Positions 17,401-24,792 of a stretch of DNA of 45,398 nt are shown in pieces. Origin of the DNA: Schlesneria paludicola DSM 18645 (GTDB lineage: Bacteria; Planctomycetota; Planctomycetia; Planctomycetales; Planctomycetaceae); NCBI GenBank assembly GCA_945862235.1, contig CAMAYU010000028.1, forward strand, positions 1 to 45,398, in the 5' to 3' direction. The notes below the pieces were generated by a model. It did not search any database. It saw only the letters and a program-made list of their open reading frames with translations, and was not told the origin of the DNA. Position 1 is the first letter of the stretch. Each line of letters opens with the position of its first letter. A program made the translations under genes and the position numbers.

Positions 17401-19779
17401 TCATTTCTTCGGCAGTCGCGGATGTTTCGCTCCGGGCTGTTCCAGCAATGCGGCATCGTTCAGCGAGGCGAGCCAGTCTTGGATGACCTTCACCGCGTCT
17501 TGGTCCACGACCTTTGACGCGATGTGCGGCATCCGGCCTAAGTCTGTGAGCTTCATGCGTTCCAAGATCATCGAGCGTGATGGATCACCCGGCACGATGA
17601 TGCGTGGGTCTGACAGTTTGAACGCTCCTTGGCCCGGCTTCGTGTTGATCGTCGCGGTTTGAGTGAGTGGGACTGAGGCGTGCAGCTCGAACTCGGCGTT
17701 GCCTCCGCCCCAGCGGCGATGGCAGTGAGCGCAGTTGGCATGGAGGTATGAGCGTGCCCGCAGGTGAAGCTGCCCTTGAGGATCGCGGTAGTCGGCGAGA
17801 CTCGCCAACTCGGCGGGAGGCTTCGGCAGCTTCTCTTGGAAGACGCCGAGTTGCTCCAACACGGCGAGTTGATTCTCCTGTTTGTCGCCGTAGTTGTGAG
17901 TCTTGTTCATTTGCAGCGTCGTCACGCCCAGCACGTACTTCGACGCCATCGTGTGGCAGAGCGTGCATTCGGCGCGGCTCGGGAATCGCCATGTTTGTTC
18001 GCGCTGCCCGCCCGGCGCGGCGGCATCTTTGATGATGAGTTTGCGGTCCAGACCTTCTGCGGGAAGTAACTCGGCATCGGTCTGATCGTCGTTCCAGACG
18101 TAGGTGTAGCCGTTCCAATATTGGGCCCCGTACTCGTCGTCGTTCCCCGGCATCTTGCGGTACTGAAGGATGCGGGTCTCCAGTCGCTGCAAGCTGGCGG
18201 CGTTCCCTTTCTCGGTCTCAATCGCGAACGTCTTCACGAGCACCGTGCCATCCGGGAATCGCCAGCCGACATCGGGGTAATCCGGGCCGTGAGGATAGAT
18301 GACTTTGTCGAACCCGATCTTCGTGTCGCCCGGCAGCGCGATGAAGCGTTCCTTGTCGGCTCCATCTGACCACAACGGGGCGTTCACCGAGTACGGGATC
18401 AGCCCGGCTGCCGGAACGTTGTCCTTGGTCGATGCAAACAGACCGGTCTCGCTCAGCTTGCGAGGAAACGGTTTCGTTGCGACCTGCGGCGGAGCCTTCA
18501 CGATCCGATGGAACTCGCCACTGACGAAGTCCACGAGATAGACCTCGCCCGCACCGTCTTGAGCGAACTCGACAACGCGGACTTGCGTGTCGGCCAGTTC
18601 GCGATGTTCGGTCACGCTGCCCGCCAAGGGACTCACGCTGTCGTACTTCAACGACCAGAGTTTGCCCGTATCGTAGTCGCCATAGATGTACGCTCCCTTC
18701 AGTTCGGGCAGGCGGTTCGACTCGAACACGTAGCCGCCGGTGATCGACCGGAAGTCGCTATGAGGATGCTCGACGAGCGGCTTGATGAACTCACCCGGCC
18801 CCTTGGGACGCTCGGGTCGAAACGGATAGTTTCCCTCCTTGATCGACCATCCGTAGTTGCCGCCTCGTTCAATGAGATAGACCATTTCCCACAGGTCTTG
18901 CCCGACCTCACCCGCCCACAGCCGCTGCTGCTTGTCGAATGAGAACTTCCAAACCTGACGATGCCCGAACGACCAGATCTCACCGCGCGCGTCACGTTTG
19001 GCTACGAACGGGTTGTCCTTGGGAATTGCATACGCGCGGCCGGTGTCATGATGATCGACATCAATCCGCAAGATCGAGCCAAGCAGATCGCTGATGTCCT
19101 GCCCGGTCTGCAATCCGTCCGCGATGCCGCTACCGTCACCCGTCGCAATGTAGAGAAAGCCATCCGGTCCGAAGCGAAGACAGCCGCCGTTGTGTCCACC
19201 GGAAGGCCATTCGAGGAGGACCTGTTCGCTGGCGAGATCGGCCTCCAATTTTGAGTTGGCTTTGAGCGTTCCCGACTTCGCGTCGTTCACCGTGAACCGC
19301 GACAGTCTGCTTCCCGTCGGCTGATCGGGGGCGAGGACCGACATCACGAAGAACTGTCCGTTCGTCGCGAACTCCGGATGAAACGCGACGCCATAGACCG
19401 TCCGCTTCAGGTCAATCAACACGTCGGCCGTCGCGACATCGGGCTTGATCTCAAACGTGACGATCTGGCCGTGTCGAGTCGCCACACCAAACCGGTTTCG
19501 CCCCGGAACCATTCCGACCGACAACGGCTCATGCAGCTTGAGCTTTGGAAACGCGTTCTCGGTCGTGTACGGATCGGCCGGCTCGGGCGAGCCATGAATG
19601 TTGTTCGTCGTCCACAGCTCGCGCTGCTGCGTGTTGAACGGCTTCCGCGCGAGCGACTTCGCCGCCGCAGCCGGTTCCGCACTGAAGGCCGTCCCGCACG
19701 AGATACCTCCCGCATCGAACCACATCCCCGCGCCAAACAACATCCCCACAAACACGCTCGCCCACGAAAGCTTCGTCAT
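17401..19779 (-). CDS. Secreted PQQ-type sugar (sorbosone) dehydrogenase fused to a diheme cytochrome c domain
   Basis: The product has 792 residues from the ATG at 19777-19779, which has a GAGGTG Shine-Dalgarno 6 bases upstream; the longer frame to 20151 runs through a repeat and is rejected. After a signal peptide (WASVFVGMLFGAGMWF...) comes a six-bladed beta-propeller of the glucose/sorbosone dehydrogenase family: VAFHPEFATNGQFFVMSVLA, SGGHNGGCLRFGPDGFLYIA with TGDGSG, EIWSFGHRQVWKFSF, and EVGQDLWEMVYLIERGGNYG. The C-terminal third carries two heme motifs, C605-T-L-C-H609 and C683-A-H-C-H687, with a possible Met ligand in GRMPHIAS. The natural reading is a periplasmic enzyme that oxidises a sugar or aldose and passes electrons to its own cytochrome tail. 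The exact substrate is unknown. Confidence 0.92.
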   Translation of the reverse strand: MTKLSWASVFVGMLFGAGMWFDAGGISCGTAFSAEPAAAAKSLARKPFNTQQRELWTTNNIHGSPEPADPYTTENAFPKLKLHEPLSVGMVPGRNRFGVATRHGQIVTFEIKPDVATADVLIDLKRTVYGVAFHPEFATNGQFFVMSVLAPDQPTGSRLSRFTVNDAKSGTLKANSKLEADLASEQVLLEWPSGGHNGGCLRFGPDGFLYIATGDGSGIADGLQTGQDISDLLGSILRIDVDHHDTGRAYAIPKDNPFVAKRDARGEIWSFGHRQVWKFSFDKQQRLWAGEVGQDLWEMVYLIERGGNYGWSIKEGNYPFRPERPKGPGEFIKPLVEHPHSDFRSITGGYVFESNRLPELKGAYIYGDYDTGKLWSLKYDSVSPLAGSVTEHRELADTQVRVVEFAQDGAGEVYLVDFVSGEFHRIVKAPPQVATKPFPRKLSETGLFASTKDNVPAAGLIPYSVNAPLWSDGADKERFIALPGDTKIGFDKVIYPHGPDYPDVGWRFPDGTVLVKTFAIETEKGNAASLQRLETRILQYRKMPGNDDEYGAQYWNGYTYVWNDDQTDAELLPAEGLDRKLIIKDAAAPGGQREQTWRFPSRAECTLCHTMASKYVLGVTTLQMNKTHNYGDKQENQLAVLEQLGVFQEKLPKPPAELASLADYRDPQGQLHLRARSYLHANCAHCHRRWGGGNAEFELHASVPLTQTATINTKPGQGAFKLSDPRIIVPGDPSRSMILERMKLTDLGRMPHIASKVVDQDAVKVIQDWLASLNDAALLEQPGAKHPRLPKK

Positions 19780-19890
19780 GCCGCACCTCGCACGAGTGAA
19801 TGAATCGCTGAAAGAACCCTCACGAATGAGGCGGCATTCTAGCCGGGTCTCAATCCGCCCAACAAACCACGAGAGGCGAAGTCGACAGGC

Positions 19891-20023
19891 GAAGAGGCTT
19901 GAACCACGAAAGGCACGAATCAGAAAGCCAAGGCGAAGTAGGGAGCTTAGTGTTCCCCTTTTCTGGCTTTCATTCTCTTTGTCTTGGCTCGGCGATTCGT
20001 GACATTCGTGGTTCAAGCTCTTC
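19891..20023. repeat. Large imperfect inverted repeat in a divergent promoter region
   Basis: Arms 19898-19920 (CTTGAACCACGAAAGGCACG...) and 19995-20017 pair at 21 of 23 positions. Outward, GAAGAG and CTCTTC continue the pairing with one bulge; inward, AGCCAAG and CTTGGCT pair as well. The element fills the centre of the 391-bp gap between the divergent sugar dehydrogenase gene and the DUF3500-like gene. The ACCACGAAAGGCACGAA core is a dispersed intergenic repeat type. Confidence 0.8.
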
Positions 20024-20170
20024 TTCATGTTCGTCAGATCGCAAAGCGGATCGGAAGTTGGAACAATATCGCCCACTCTGGCCGAGGGGCGGACGAGTCG
20101 TTCGTTTGTGATCGCGGTCGGATTGAAATCGTGTTCGTGTTCCCATGTCACTCAAGAAAGAGACCTTTCG

Positions 20171-21163
20171 ATGACCAACCGTTCGACCTCATGCCCCGAC
20201 TGTGATGTTGTGGATCGCCGTGACTTCCTCAAGCTGGCAGCGGGAGCCGCTGCTGTGGGAGTCGCTTCGAGCTTCGGAGTTCTTCCTGGCGCTTGGGCTG
20301 CACCCAGTCCGACCAGCGCGGCCGAGACGGCCGTCGGTCGTTTCTACAACACGCTGTCGGCCGAGCAGAAGAAGGCCATCTGTTTCGGTTTCGCCGATCC
20401 GCTCCGTCAGAAGGTGAACGCCAACTGGCACATCACCAAGCCGACGGTCAGTAGCGACTTCTACAACAAAGACCAGCAGCGGCTGATCGACGAGATCGTC
20501 AAGAACGTCACGTCGAAGGATGGCTATGACCGGTTGCTCAAGCAGATGGAGTTCGATGACGGTGGGATCGGTGCCTATAGCGTGGCGGTCTTCGGTGAAC
20601 CGGGCACGTCCGCGTTCGAGTGGGAGCTGACCGGCCGACATCTCACGCTGCGTGCCGACGGCAACAGTGTGGACAAGGCCGCGTTCGGCGGGCCGATCGT
20701 TTACGGCCACGGTGAAGAGAATCCGAAAGAGAACCTGTTTCTGTACCAGACACAGCAGGTGAACGAGGTCTTCAAGGCGCTCGATGCCAACCAATCGAAG
20801 CTGGCTCTCGTGGCGAACGCTCCCAAAGAGGATGCCGTCTCGCTGCAAGGTGACGCGGGCAAGTTCGCCGGCATCGGTGTCGGGCAGCTCTCCTCCGATC
20901 AGAAGCAGCTCGTCGAGAAGACGCTCAAAGTCCTGCTCGCCCCGTACCGCCAAGAGGACGCCGACGAAGCGATGGACATCGTGAAATCGACCGGCGGGAT
21001 CGACAAGCTCCACATGGCCTTCTACCAACAAGGCGATCTCGGCAACGACAAGGTGTGGGACATCTGGCGCGTCGAAGGCCCGTCGTTCGTCTGGCACTTC
21101 CGCGGCGCACCGCACGTCCACGCCTACATCAACATCGGCGTCGCGGCTCCCGCGAAGAGCTGA
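20171..21163 (+). CDS. Tat-exported DUF3500-like protein
   Basis: The product has 330 residues from the ATG at 20171, with AAAGAGA about 8 bases upstream; the longer frame back to 20027 covers the repeat region. The N-terminus is a twin-arginine signal (VDRRDFLKLAAGAAAVGVAS). The mature part begins GRFYNTLSAEQKKAICFGFA and contains NANWHITKP, GEPGTSAFEWELTGRHLTLR, FGGPIVYGHGEE and a C-terminal WHFRGAPHVHAYINIG. This order (short alpha region, W-E-L-x-G-R-H, histidine-containing end) resembles DUF3500, a family of unknown function frequently Tat-exported. The match is by motif memory, hence the moderate confidence in the family; the gene itself is certain. Confidence 0.82.
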   Translation: MTNRSTSCPDCDVVDRRDFLKLAAGAAAVGVASSFGVLPGAWAAPSPTSAAETAVGRFYNTLSAEQKKAICFGFADPLRQKVNANWHITKPTVSSDFYNKDQQRLIDEIVKNVTSKDGYDRLLKQMEFDDGGIGAYSVAVFGEPGTSAFEWELTGRHLTLRADGNSVDKAAFGGPIVYGHGEENPKENLFLYQTQQVNEVFKALDANQSKLALVANAPKEDAVSLQGDAGKFAGIGVGQLSSDQKQLVEKTLKVLLAPYRQEDADEAMDIVKSTGGIDKLHMAFYQQGDLGNDKVWDIWRVEGPSFVWHFRGAPHVHAYINIGVAAPAKS

Positions 21164-21189
21164 TTCAAAAACCCGATGCCACCCCAAAC

Positions 21190-21276
21190 GTAGGGTGTGT
21201 GCCGCGAAGCGGAACAGACCGGAGTAACAGACCACTTCTAACTCCGGTGCGTTTCGCGTTGCGGCACGCACCCTAC
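21190..21276. repeat. Palindromic repeat (GTAGGGTGYGTGCCGC family)
   Basis: The left arm 21190-21225 and right arm 21241-21276 are reverse complements with a handful of mismatches; the outer 16 bp (GTAGGGTGTGTGCCGC) match at 15. It lies between the DUF3500-like stop and the start of the next gene. It probably folds in the mRNA; it may act as a REP-like element or terminator. Confidence 0.8.
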
Positions 21277-21305
21277 TTCTCTGTCCCGCATGAGACGATT
21301 CCACC

Positions 21306-22370
21306 ATGAGATGCCTGCCACTCAAAATTGCAGCCCTGCTGTTGATCCCTGTGGCGTTGGTCGGCGCGGCCGATGCTCCGCCCAAGTTCAATGATCCGAA
21401 ACCGCAGCGGTATGACCTGACGGCGCGCGCCAGTCAGATCGACAAGCGAGCCAAGCCGCATCCCGAGATCGAGTTTGTCTTCGAGAAAGACGGCAAGCCG
21501 CAGGACGTTCAACATGCTGCGGTCGATACGCGAGTTGAGCCGCAAGGAAAGCTGGTGATCTGGCTGATGGGGAACAGTCCGCAATTGACGGAGCGAGTCA
21601 CCGGCTACGGACTGCATTCGATCCGCGTGCATTACGCCAACGGTTGGTTCGGCAAATTTGGGAAGGAGCCGCCACCGGCCGATGACAAGTTCCTCGGCAA
21701 GATTCGGTTGGAGGCGGCGACGGGCGAAGACTTCAGCGACGTGGTGACCATTCCCAAACCGGACGGCATGTCCGAGCGGTCCGTTCAATTCGTGAACTGG
21801 CTCGCGAAAGAGAACCCGCAGGGAAAGTGGCAGCAGTTTCTCACGGCCGACAAGCAAGACCTGCGGTGGGATCGGGTCATCATGGCGGGCAGTTCGCACG
21901 GTTCGACCACCGCCGCGCGGTTCGCCAAGCATCAGCGCGTCGATCGCGTCGTGATGTTCTGCGGCCCGCGCGATCAGTACGAGACCTGGCAAGGGCTGAC
22001 TTCAGCCACTCCCGCGAACCGCTATTTCGGGTTCAGCCATGTCCTCGACGGAGGCTGGTCCGGCGATCACTACTGCCGCTCGTGGGAGTTGCTCGGCCTG
22101 CACGAGTTCGGCCCGATCGTAAACGTCGATCAGACCGCCGCCCCGTATGGAAACTCGCGCCGCCTGATCACGGACGCCGATGTAAAGAAGGACGCGAACC
22201 GCGCCCACAGTTCCGTCGTGCCGGGCGGTGCGGCCGTGAAGGATGCCGCTGGCAAATTCATTCACGAGTCAGTCTGGCGCTACCTCTTCACGCACCCGGT
22301 CGATGAAGTCGGCTCGCCATCACCAGCCGCTGCCGGTTGTCGCAAGGAGCTGCGCAAACCGGCACCGTGA
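21306..22370 (+). CDS. Secreted alpha/beta-hydrolase-like protein (BPSS1187 type)
   Basis: This 354-residue protein has a signal peptide (LKIAALLLIPVALVGAADA). The core carries a nucleophile elbow G195-S-S197-H-G199 within RVIMAGSSHGSTTAARFAKH, an oxyanion-side strand GKLVIWLMGNSP, and a late histidine-rich segment (RAHSSVVPGG). The stretch RVVMFCGPRDQYETWQGLTS is characteristic of the group annotated as BPSS1187 family proteins. By family it should be an exported serine hydrolase; the substrate is unknown. It stands 143 bp after the DUF3500-like gene, separated by a palindrome, and ends 11 bp from the convergent DUF1569 stop. Confidence 0.85.
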   Translation: MRCLPLKIAALLLIPVALVGAADAPPKFNDPKPQRYDLTARASQIDKRAKPHPEIEFVFEKDGKPQDVQHAAVDTRVEPQGKLVIWLMGNSPQLTERVTGYGLHSIRVHYANGWFGKFGKEPPPADDKFLGKIRLEAATGEDFSDVVTIPKPDGMSERSVQFVNWLAKENPQGKWQQFLTADKQDLRWDRVIMAGSSHGSTTAARFAKHQRVDRVVMFCGPRDQYETWQGLTSATPANRYFGFSHVLDGGWSGDHYCRSWELLGLHEFGPIVNVDQTAAPYGNSRRLITDADVKKDANRAHSSVVPGGAAVKDAAGKFIHESVWRYLFTHPVDEVGSPSPAAAGCRKELRKPAP

Positions 22371-22381
22371 TGGCGGCGTCA

Positions 22382-22864
22382 TCAGGCCGCATCGGGAATG
22401 AGAAAACTCAAGTGCAACTCGGCGTGACGGAGTTGCATTCCAACCCATTCGTCGTGAGCCAGTTTCCCGAAGAACGGGTGCGGCTCTGTTGGGGTCTCTC
22501 GTGACAAGCGACCGTATTGCTGACGCAGTTCATCCAGGGACGCGGCTGCCGTCGCGTTGTCGTCTGGGCGAAAAGCCGCCATTTCCTTCGTGAATTGAAA
22601 TCCGGATCCCATCGACTTCGTGATGAAGTTCTTCTTCAGAAACGGGGCCACGAAGACGCGCGCGAACCACGGAGCGAGGATGTGCGGGCCATCAAACGAG
22701 ATCCGCACGGTGCGCGCGAGGTGGTCGAGATTCTGCCCGACGGTCCAGTTGCCCACGGTGTGACAAGGTCCGTTGACGAGTCGTTCGGCATCCGCCAGCA
22801 CCGCATCGAACGATTCAAAACGGAGTGTGCGTCGGCCTGTGGCTTTGGCGGTGTTGATGGTCAT
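22382..22864 (-). CDS. DUF1569 protein (DinB/YfiT-like fold)
   Basis: The product has 160 residues from the ATG at 22862-22864, with AGGAAG 6 bases upstream; the frame continues open to 23437 but that part is antisense-frame shadow of the aldehyde dehydrogenase gene. The motif LRFESFDAVLADAERLVNGP followed by GNWTVGQNLDHLARTVRISF is the DUF1569 N-terminal pattern, and HPFFGKLAHDEWVGMQLRHA near the end supplies the conserved histidines. DinB-like proteins are four-helix bundles that often bind a metal through three histidines (here H48, H139 and H147 are candidates). It is cytoplasmic. It follows the aldehyde dehydrogenase on the same strand by 98 bp. Confidence 0.85.
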   Translation of the reverse strand: MTINTAKATGRRTLRFESFDAVLADAERLVNGPCHTVGNWTVGQNLDHLARTVRISFDGPHILAPWFARVFVAPFLKKNFITKSMGSGFQFTKEMAAFRPDDNATAAASLDELRQQYGRLSRETPTEPHPFFGKLAHDEWVGMQLRHAELHLSFLIPDAA

Positions 22865-22962
22865 GACAAGCTTCCTAAAGGACTGCCGGGGAAAGGAAGT
22901 TCGGCTGAAAGCAAAACGGGGCATCCTGTCCAGAGAGTGAATATAGAACTCATTTCTTTGTC

Positions 22963-24570
22963 TCACACGTTGAACGTGATCCCCTGCGCGAGTGGCAGTG
23001 CGTGCGAGTAGTTGATCGTGTTGGTCGTCCGGCGCATGTAGGCCTTCCAACTGTCTGATCCCGACTCGCGTCCGCCGCCGGTCTCTTTGTCGCCGCCGAA
23101 GGCCCCGCCGATCTCGGCACCGCTCGGGCCGACGTTCACGTTGACGATCCCGCAGTCCGAGCCAGCCGCTGAACAGAACAGCTCCGCCTCGCGCATGTCC
23201 GACGTGAGGATCGATGACGCGAGTCCCTGCGGTACGTCGTTGTGCAACGCAACGGCCTCGTCGAACGAGCGGTACTTCATCACGTAGAGGATCGGAGCGA
23301 ACGTCTCTTCCCGAACGATGCTTCCTACTCCCTCGCCCCGGCCTTGCGGGGAGAGGGTCGGGGTGAGGGGTTCTTCGTTTTGATTCGCATTCCCATTTGG
23401 TCCCGGCATCACGACCAACGCCGGTCGCACATACCACCCGCCCACAGGGACTCCCGTCGTGACGCGCTCACCCCCATGCACGACGCCACCCTCACTCCGC
23501 GCACGAAGCAGTGCCGCTTCCATCGCGAGCCACGCCCGTTCATCGACCAGCGGACCGACGAGCGTCCCCGCATCGAGTGGGTTCCCAACCGGCAGTCGTT
23601 CATACACGGCCTTGATGCGAGCCATGAGTTCGTCGGCGAGAGACTCATGCACGATGAGCCGTCTCAGCGTTGTGCAGCGTTGACCGCAGGTCCCGACGGC
23701 CGAGAAGACGATCGCGCGGACGGCCAGTTCCAGATCGGCAGTCGGCGCGACGATCATCCCGTTGTTGCCACCCAGTTCGAGCAACGATCGCCCGAGTCTC
23801 ACCGCAACACGTTTCGCCACGTCGCGGCCCATCGTCGTCGAACCGGTGGCCGAGATGAGTGGCAGCTCGGGCGCAGCGGCCACGGCCTCACCCACGTCGC
23901 GCAGACCCATCACGACCGAGGAAACCGCAGGCGGGACATGAGGCATCTCACGCAACACTGAGGCGACAACGGCCTGACACGCCAGCGCACAGAGCGGCGT
24001 TTTTTCCGACGGCTTCCAGACGACGGGATCGCCGCAGACCCACGCCAGCGCCGCGTTCCAAGCCCAGACCGCCATCGGAAAATTGAAGGCCGTGATGACG
24101 CCGACCGGTCCCAGCGGATGCCATTGTTCGGCGAGTCGATGCCCCGGCCGCTCGGTCGCGATCGTCAGTCCGTAAAGCTGACGTGATAGACCGACAGCGA
24201 AGTCGCAGATGTCGATGACCTCTTGAACTTCGCCGAGTGCCTCTTGCGTGATCTTGCCCGCTTCCCACGAGATCACCGTTGCGAGGTCTGCTTTCCATTC
24301 GCGAAACCGGTTGCCGACACGCCGCACGAACTCGCCTCGCTGAGGCCCCGGCACAACGCGCCACGTTGCGAAGGTGTCTCGCGCCGCAGCCAACACGCGC
24401 GGCAGATCGCTCGGTGCTGCCGCCGCGAACGAGCAGAGCGTCGTCCCATCAATCGGTGATCGCCCTGTTAGCAGCGATCCCGTTCCCGCCGTCGCCTCGC
24501 CGCCGATCCAGACGGCTAAGGGAGCGGCGTCCATCCCGAGTCGCTGGAGAGCTGCTGTCAGTGCCATCAT
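22963..24570 (-). CDS. ALDH7-type aldehyde dehydrogenase (aminoadipate-semialdehyde dehydrogenase-like) with repeat-derived insertion
   Basis: The product has 535 residues; the start is the ATG at 24568-24570 (or the adjacent ATG), with AAAGGA 6 to 9 bases upstream. The catalytic set is complete: N163 in TAFNFPMAVWAWN, E265 in LELGGNNGMI, and the nucleophile C299 in GTCGQRCTTLRRL. The ELGGNNGMIV and CGQRCTTLRR wording is that of ALDH7 (antiquitin/Pcd, L-lysine catabolism), which oxidises aminoadipate semialdehyde/piperideine-6-carboxylate with NAD. Residues 392-417 (beginning NGNANQNEEPLTPTLSPQGR) interrupt the usual path from WYVRPALVVMPGP to SIVREETFAP. They are the translation of a dispersed repeat (see finding). 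The enzyme is cytoplasmic; whether the insertion is tolerated is unknown. Confidence 0.93.
   Translation of the reverse strand: MMALTAALQRLGMDAAPLAVWIGGEATAGTGSLLTGRSPIDGTTLCSFAAAAPSDLPRVLAAARDTFATWRVVPGPQRGEFVRRVGNRFREWKADLATVISWEAGKITQEALGEVQEVIDICDFAVGLSRQLYGLTIATERPGHRLAEQWHPLGPVGVITAFNFPMAVWAWNAALAWVCGDPVVWKPSEKTPLCALACQAVVASVLREMPHVPPAVSSVVMGLRDVGEAVAAAPELPLISATGSTTMGRDVAKRVAVRLGRSLLELGGNNGMIVAPTADLELAVRAIVFSAVGTCGQRCTTLRRLIVHESLADELMARIKAVYERLPVGNPLDAGTLVGPLVDERAWLAMEAALLRARSEGGVVHGGERVTTGVPVGGWYVRPALVVMPGPNGNANQNEEPLTPTLSPQGRGEGVGSIVREETFAPILYVMKYRSFDEAVALHNDVPQGLASSILTSDMREAELFCSAAGSDCGIVNVNVGPSGAEIGGAFGGDKETGGGRESGSDSWKAYMRRTTNTINYSHALPLAQGITFNV
23320..23397 (-). repeat. 78-bp in-frame insertion containing the CCCTCGCCCCGG-type dispersed repeat
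   Basis: Exactly 26 codons inside the ALDH7 gene. The core 23330-23370 reads CCCTCGCCCCGGCCTTGCGG and onward into GAGAGGGTCGGGGTGAGGGG. The same sequence type occurs at 26773-26815 in the DUF1549/1553 gene and at 39476-39507 in an intergenic region. Confidence 0.85.
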
Positions 24571-24603
24571 TGAAGTTCCTTTCACGAAGTCGGTGAGCCA
24601 TTG

Positions 24604-24651
24604 GGCGTCAGCCCCTGGACTCTACGAATAAGGAGTCCGGGGGCTGACGCC
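24604..24651. repeat. Near-perfect 19-bp palindrome (GGCGTCAGCCCC family)
   Basis: Arms 24604-24622 and 24633-24651 pair at 18 of 19 positions around a 10-base loop. It lies between the DUF1549/1553 stop and the ALDH7 start, where it could act as a terminator or mRNA-stabilising hairpin. Confidence 0.85.
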
Positions 24652-24762
24652 ACCCGGCTCACCTGCACAAATTTCTCTGCGGGTCTACATGGCACGGATG
24701 GCAAAGCCGGGGCACGGATGAAGAGGGGTGGTTCGCATAGCGTGTGTCTGTTGCATGAACGG

Positions 24763-24790
24763 CCTCGCTCACGCGGCGGGTTGGTGTGAG
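24763..24790. repeat. Half copy of the CCTCGCTCACGC...GGTTGGTGTG repeat
   Basis: The sequence CCTCGCTCACGCGGCGGGTT and following GGTGTGAG matches one arm of the palindrome at 31031-31099 with one substitution. It ends three bases before the DUF1549/1553 stop codon. Confidence 0.75.
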
Positions 24791-24792
24791 GA

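Noticed and set aside
20189-21391. 400-codon minus-strand ORF opposite the DUF3500-like gene
   Set aside because: It spans a real Tat-signal gene, a palindrome and the start of the next gene; arginine-rich shadow composition.
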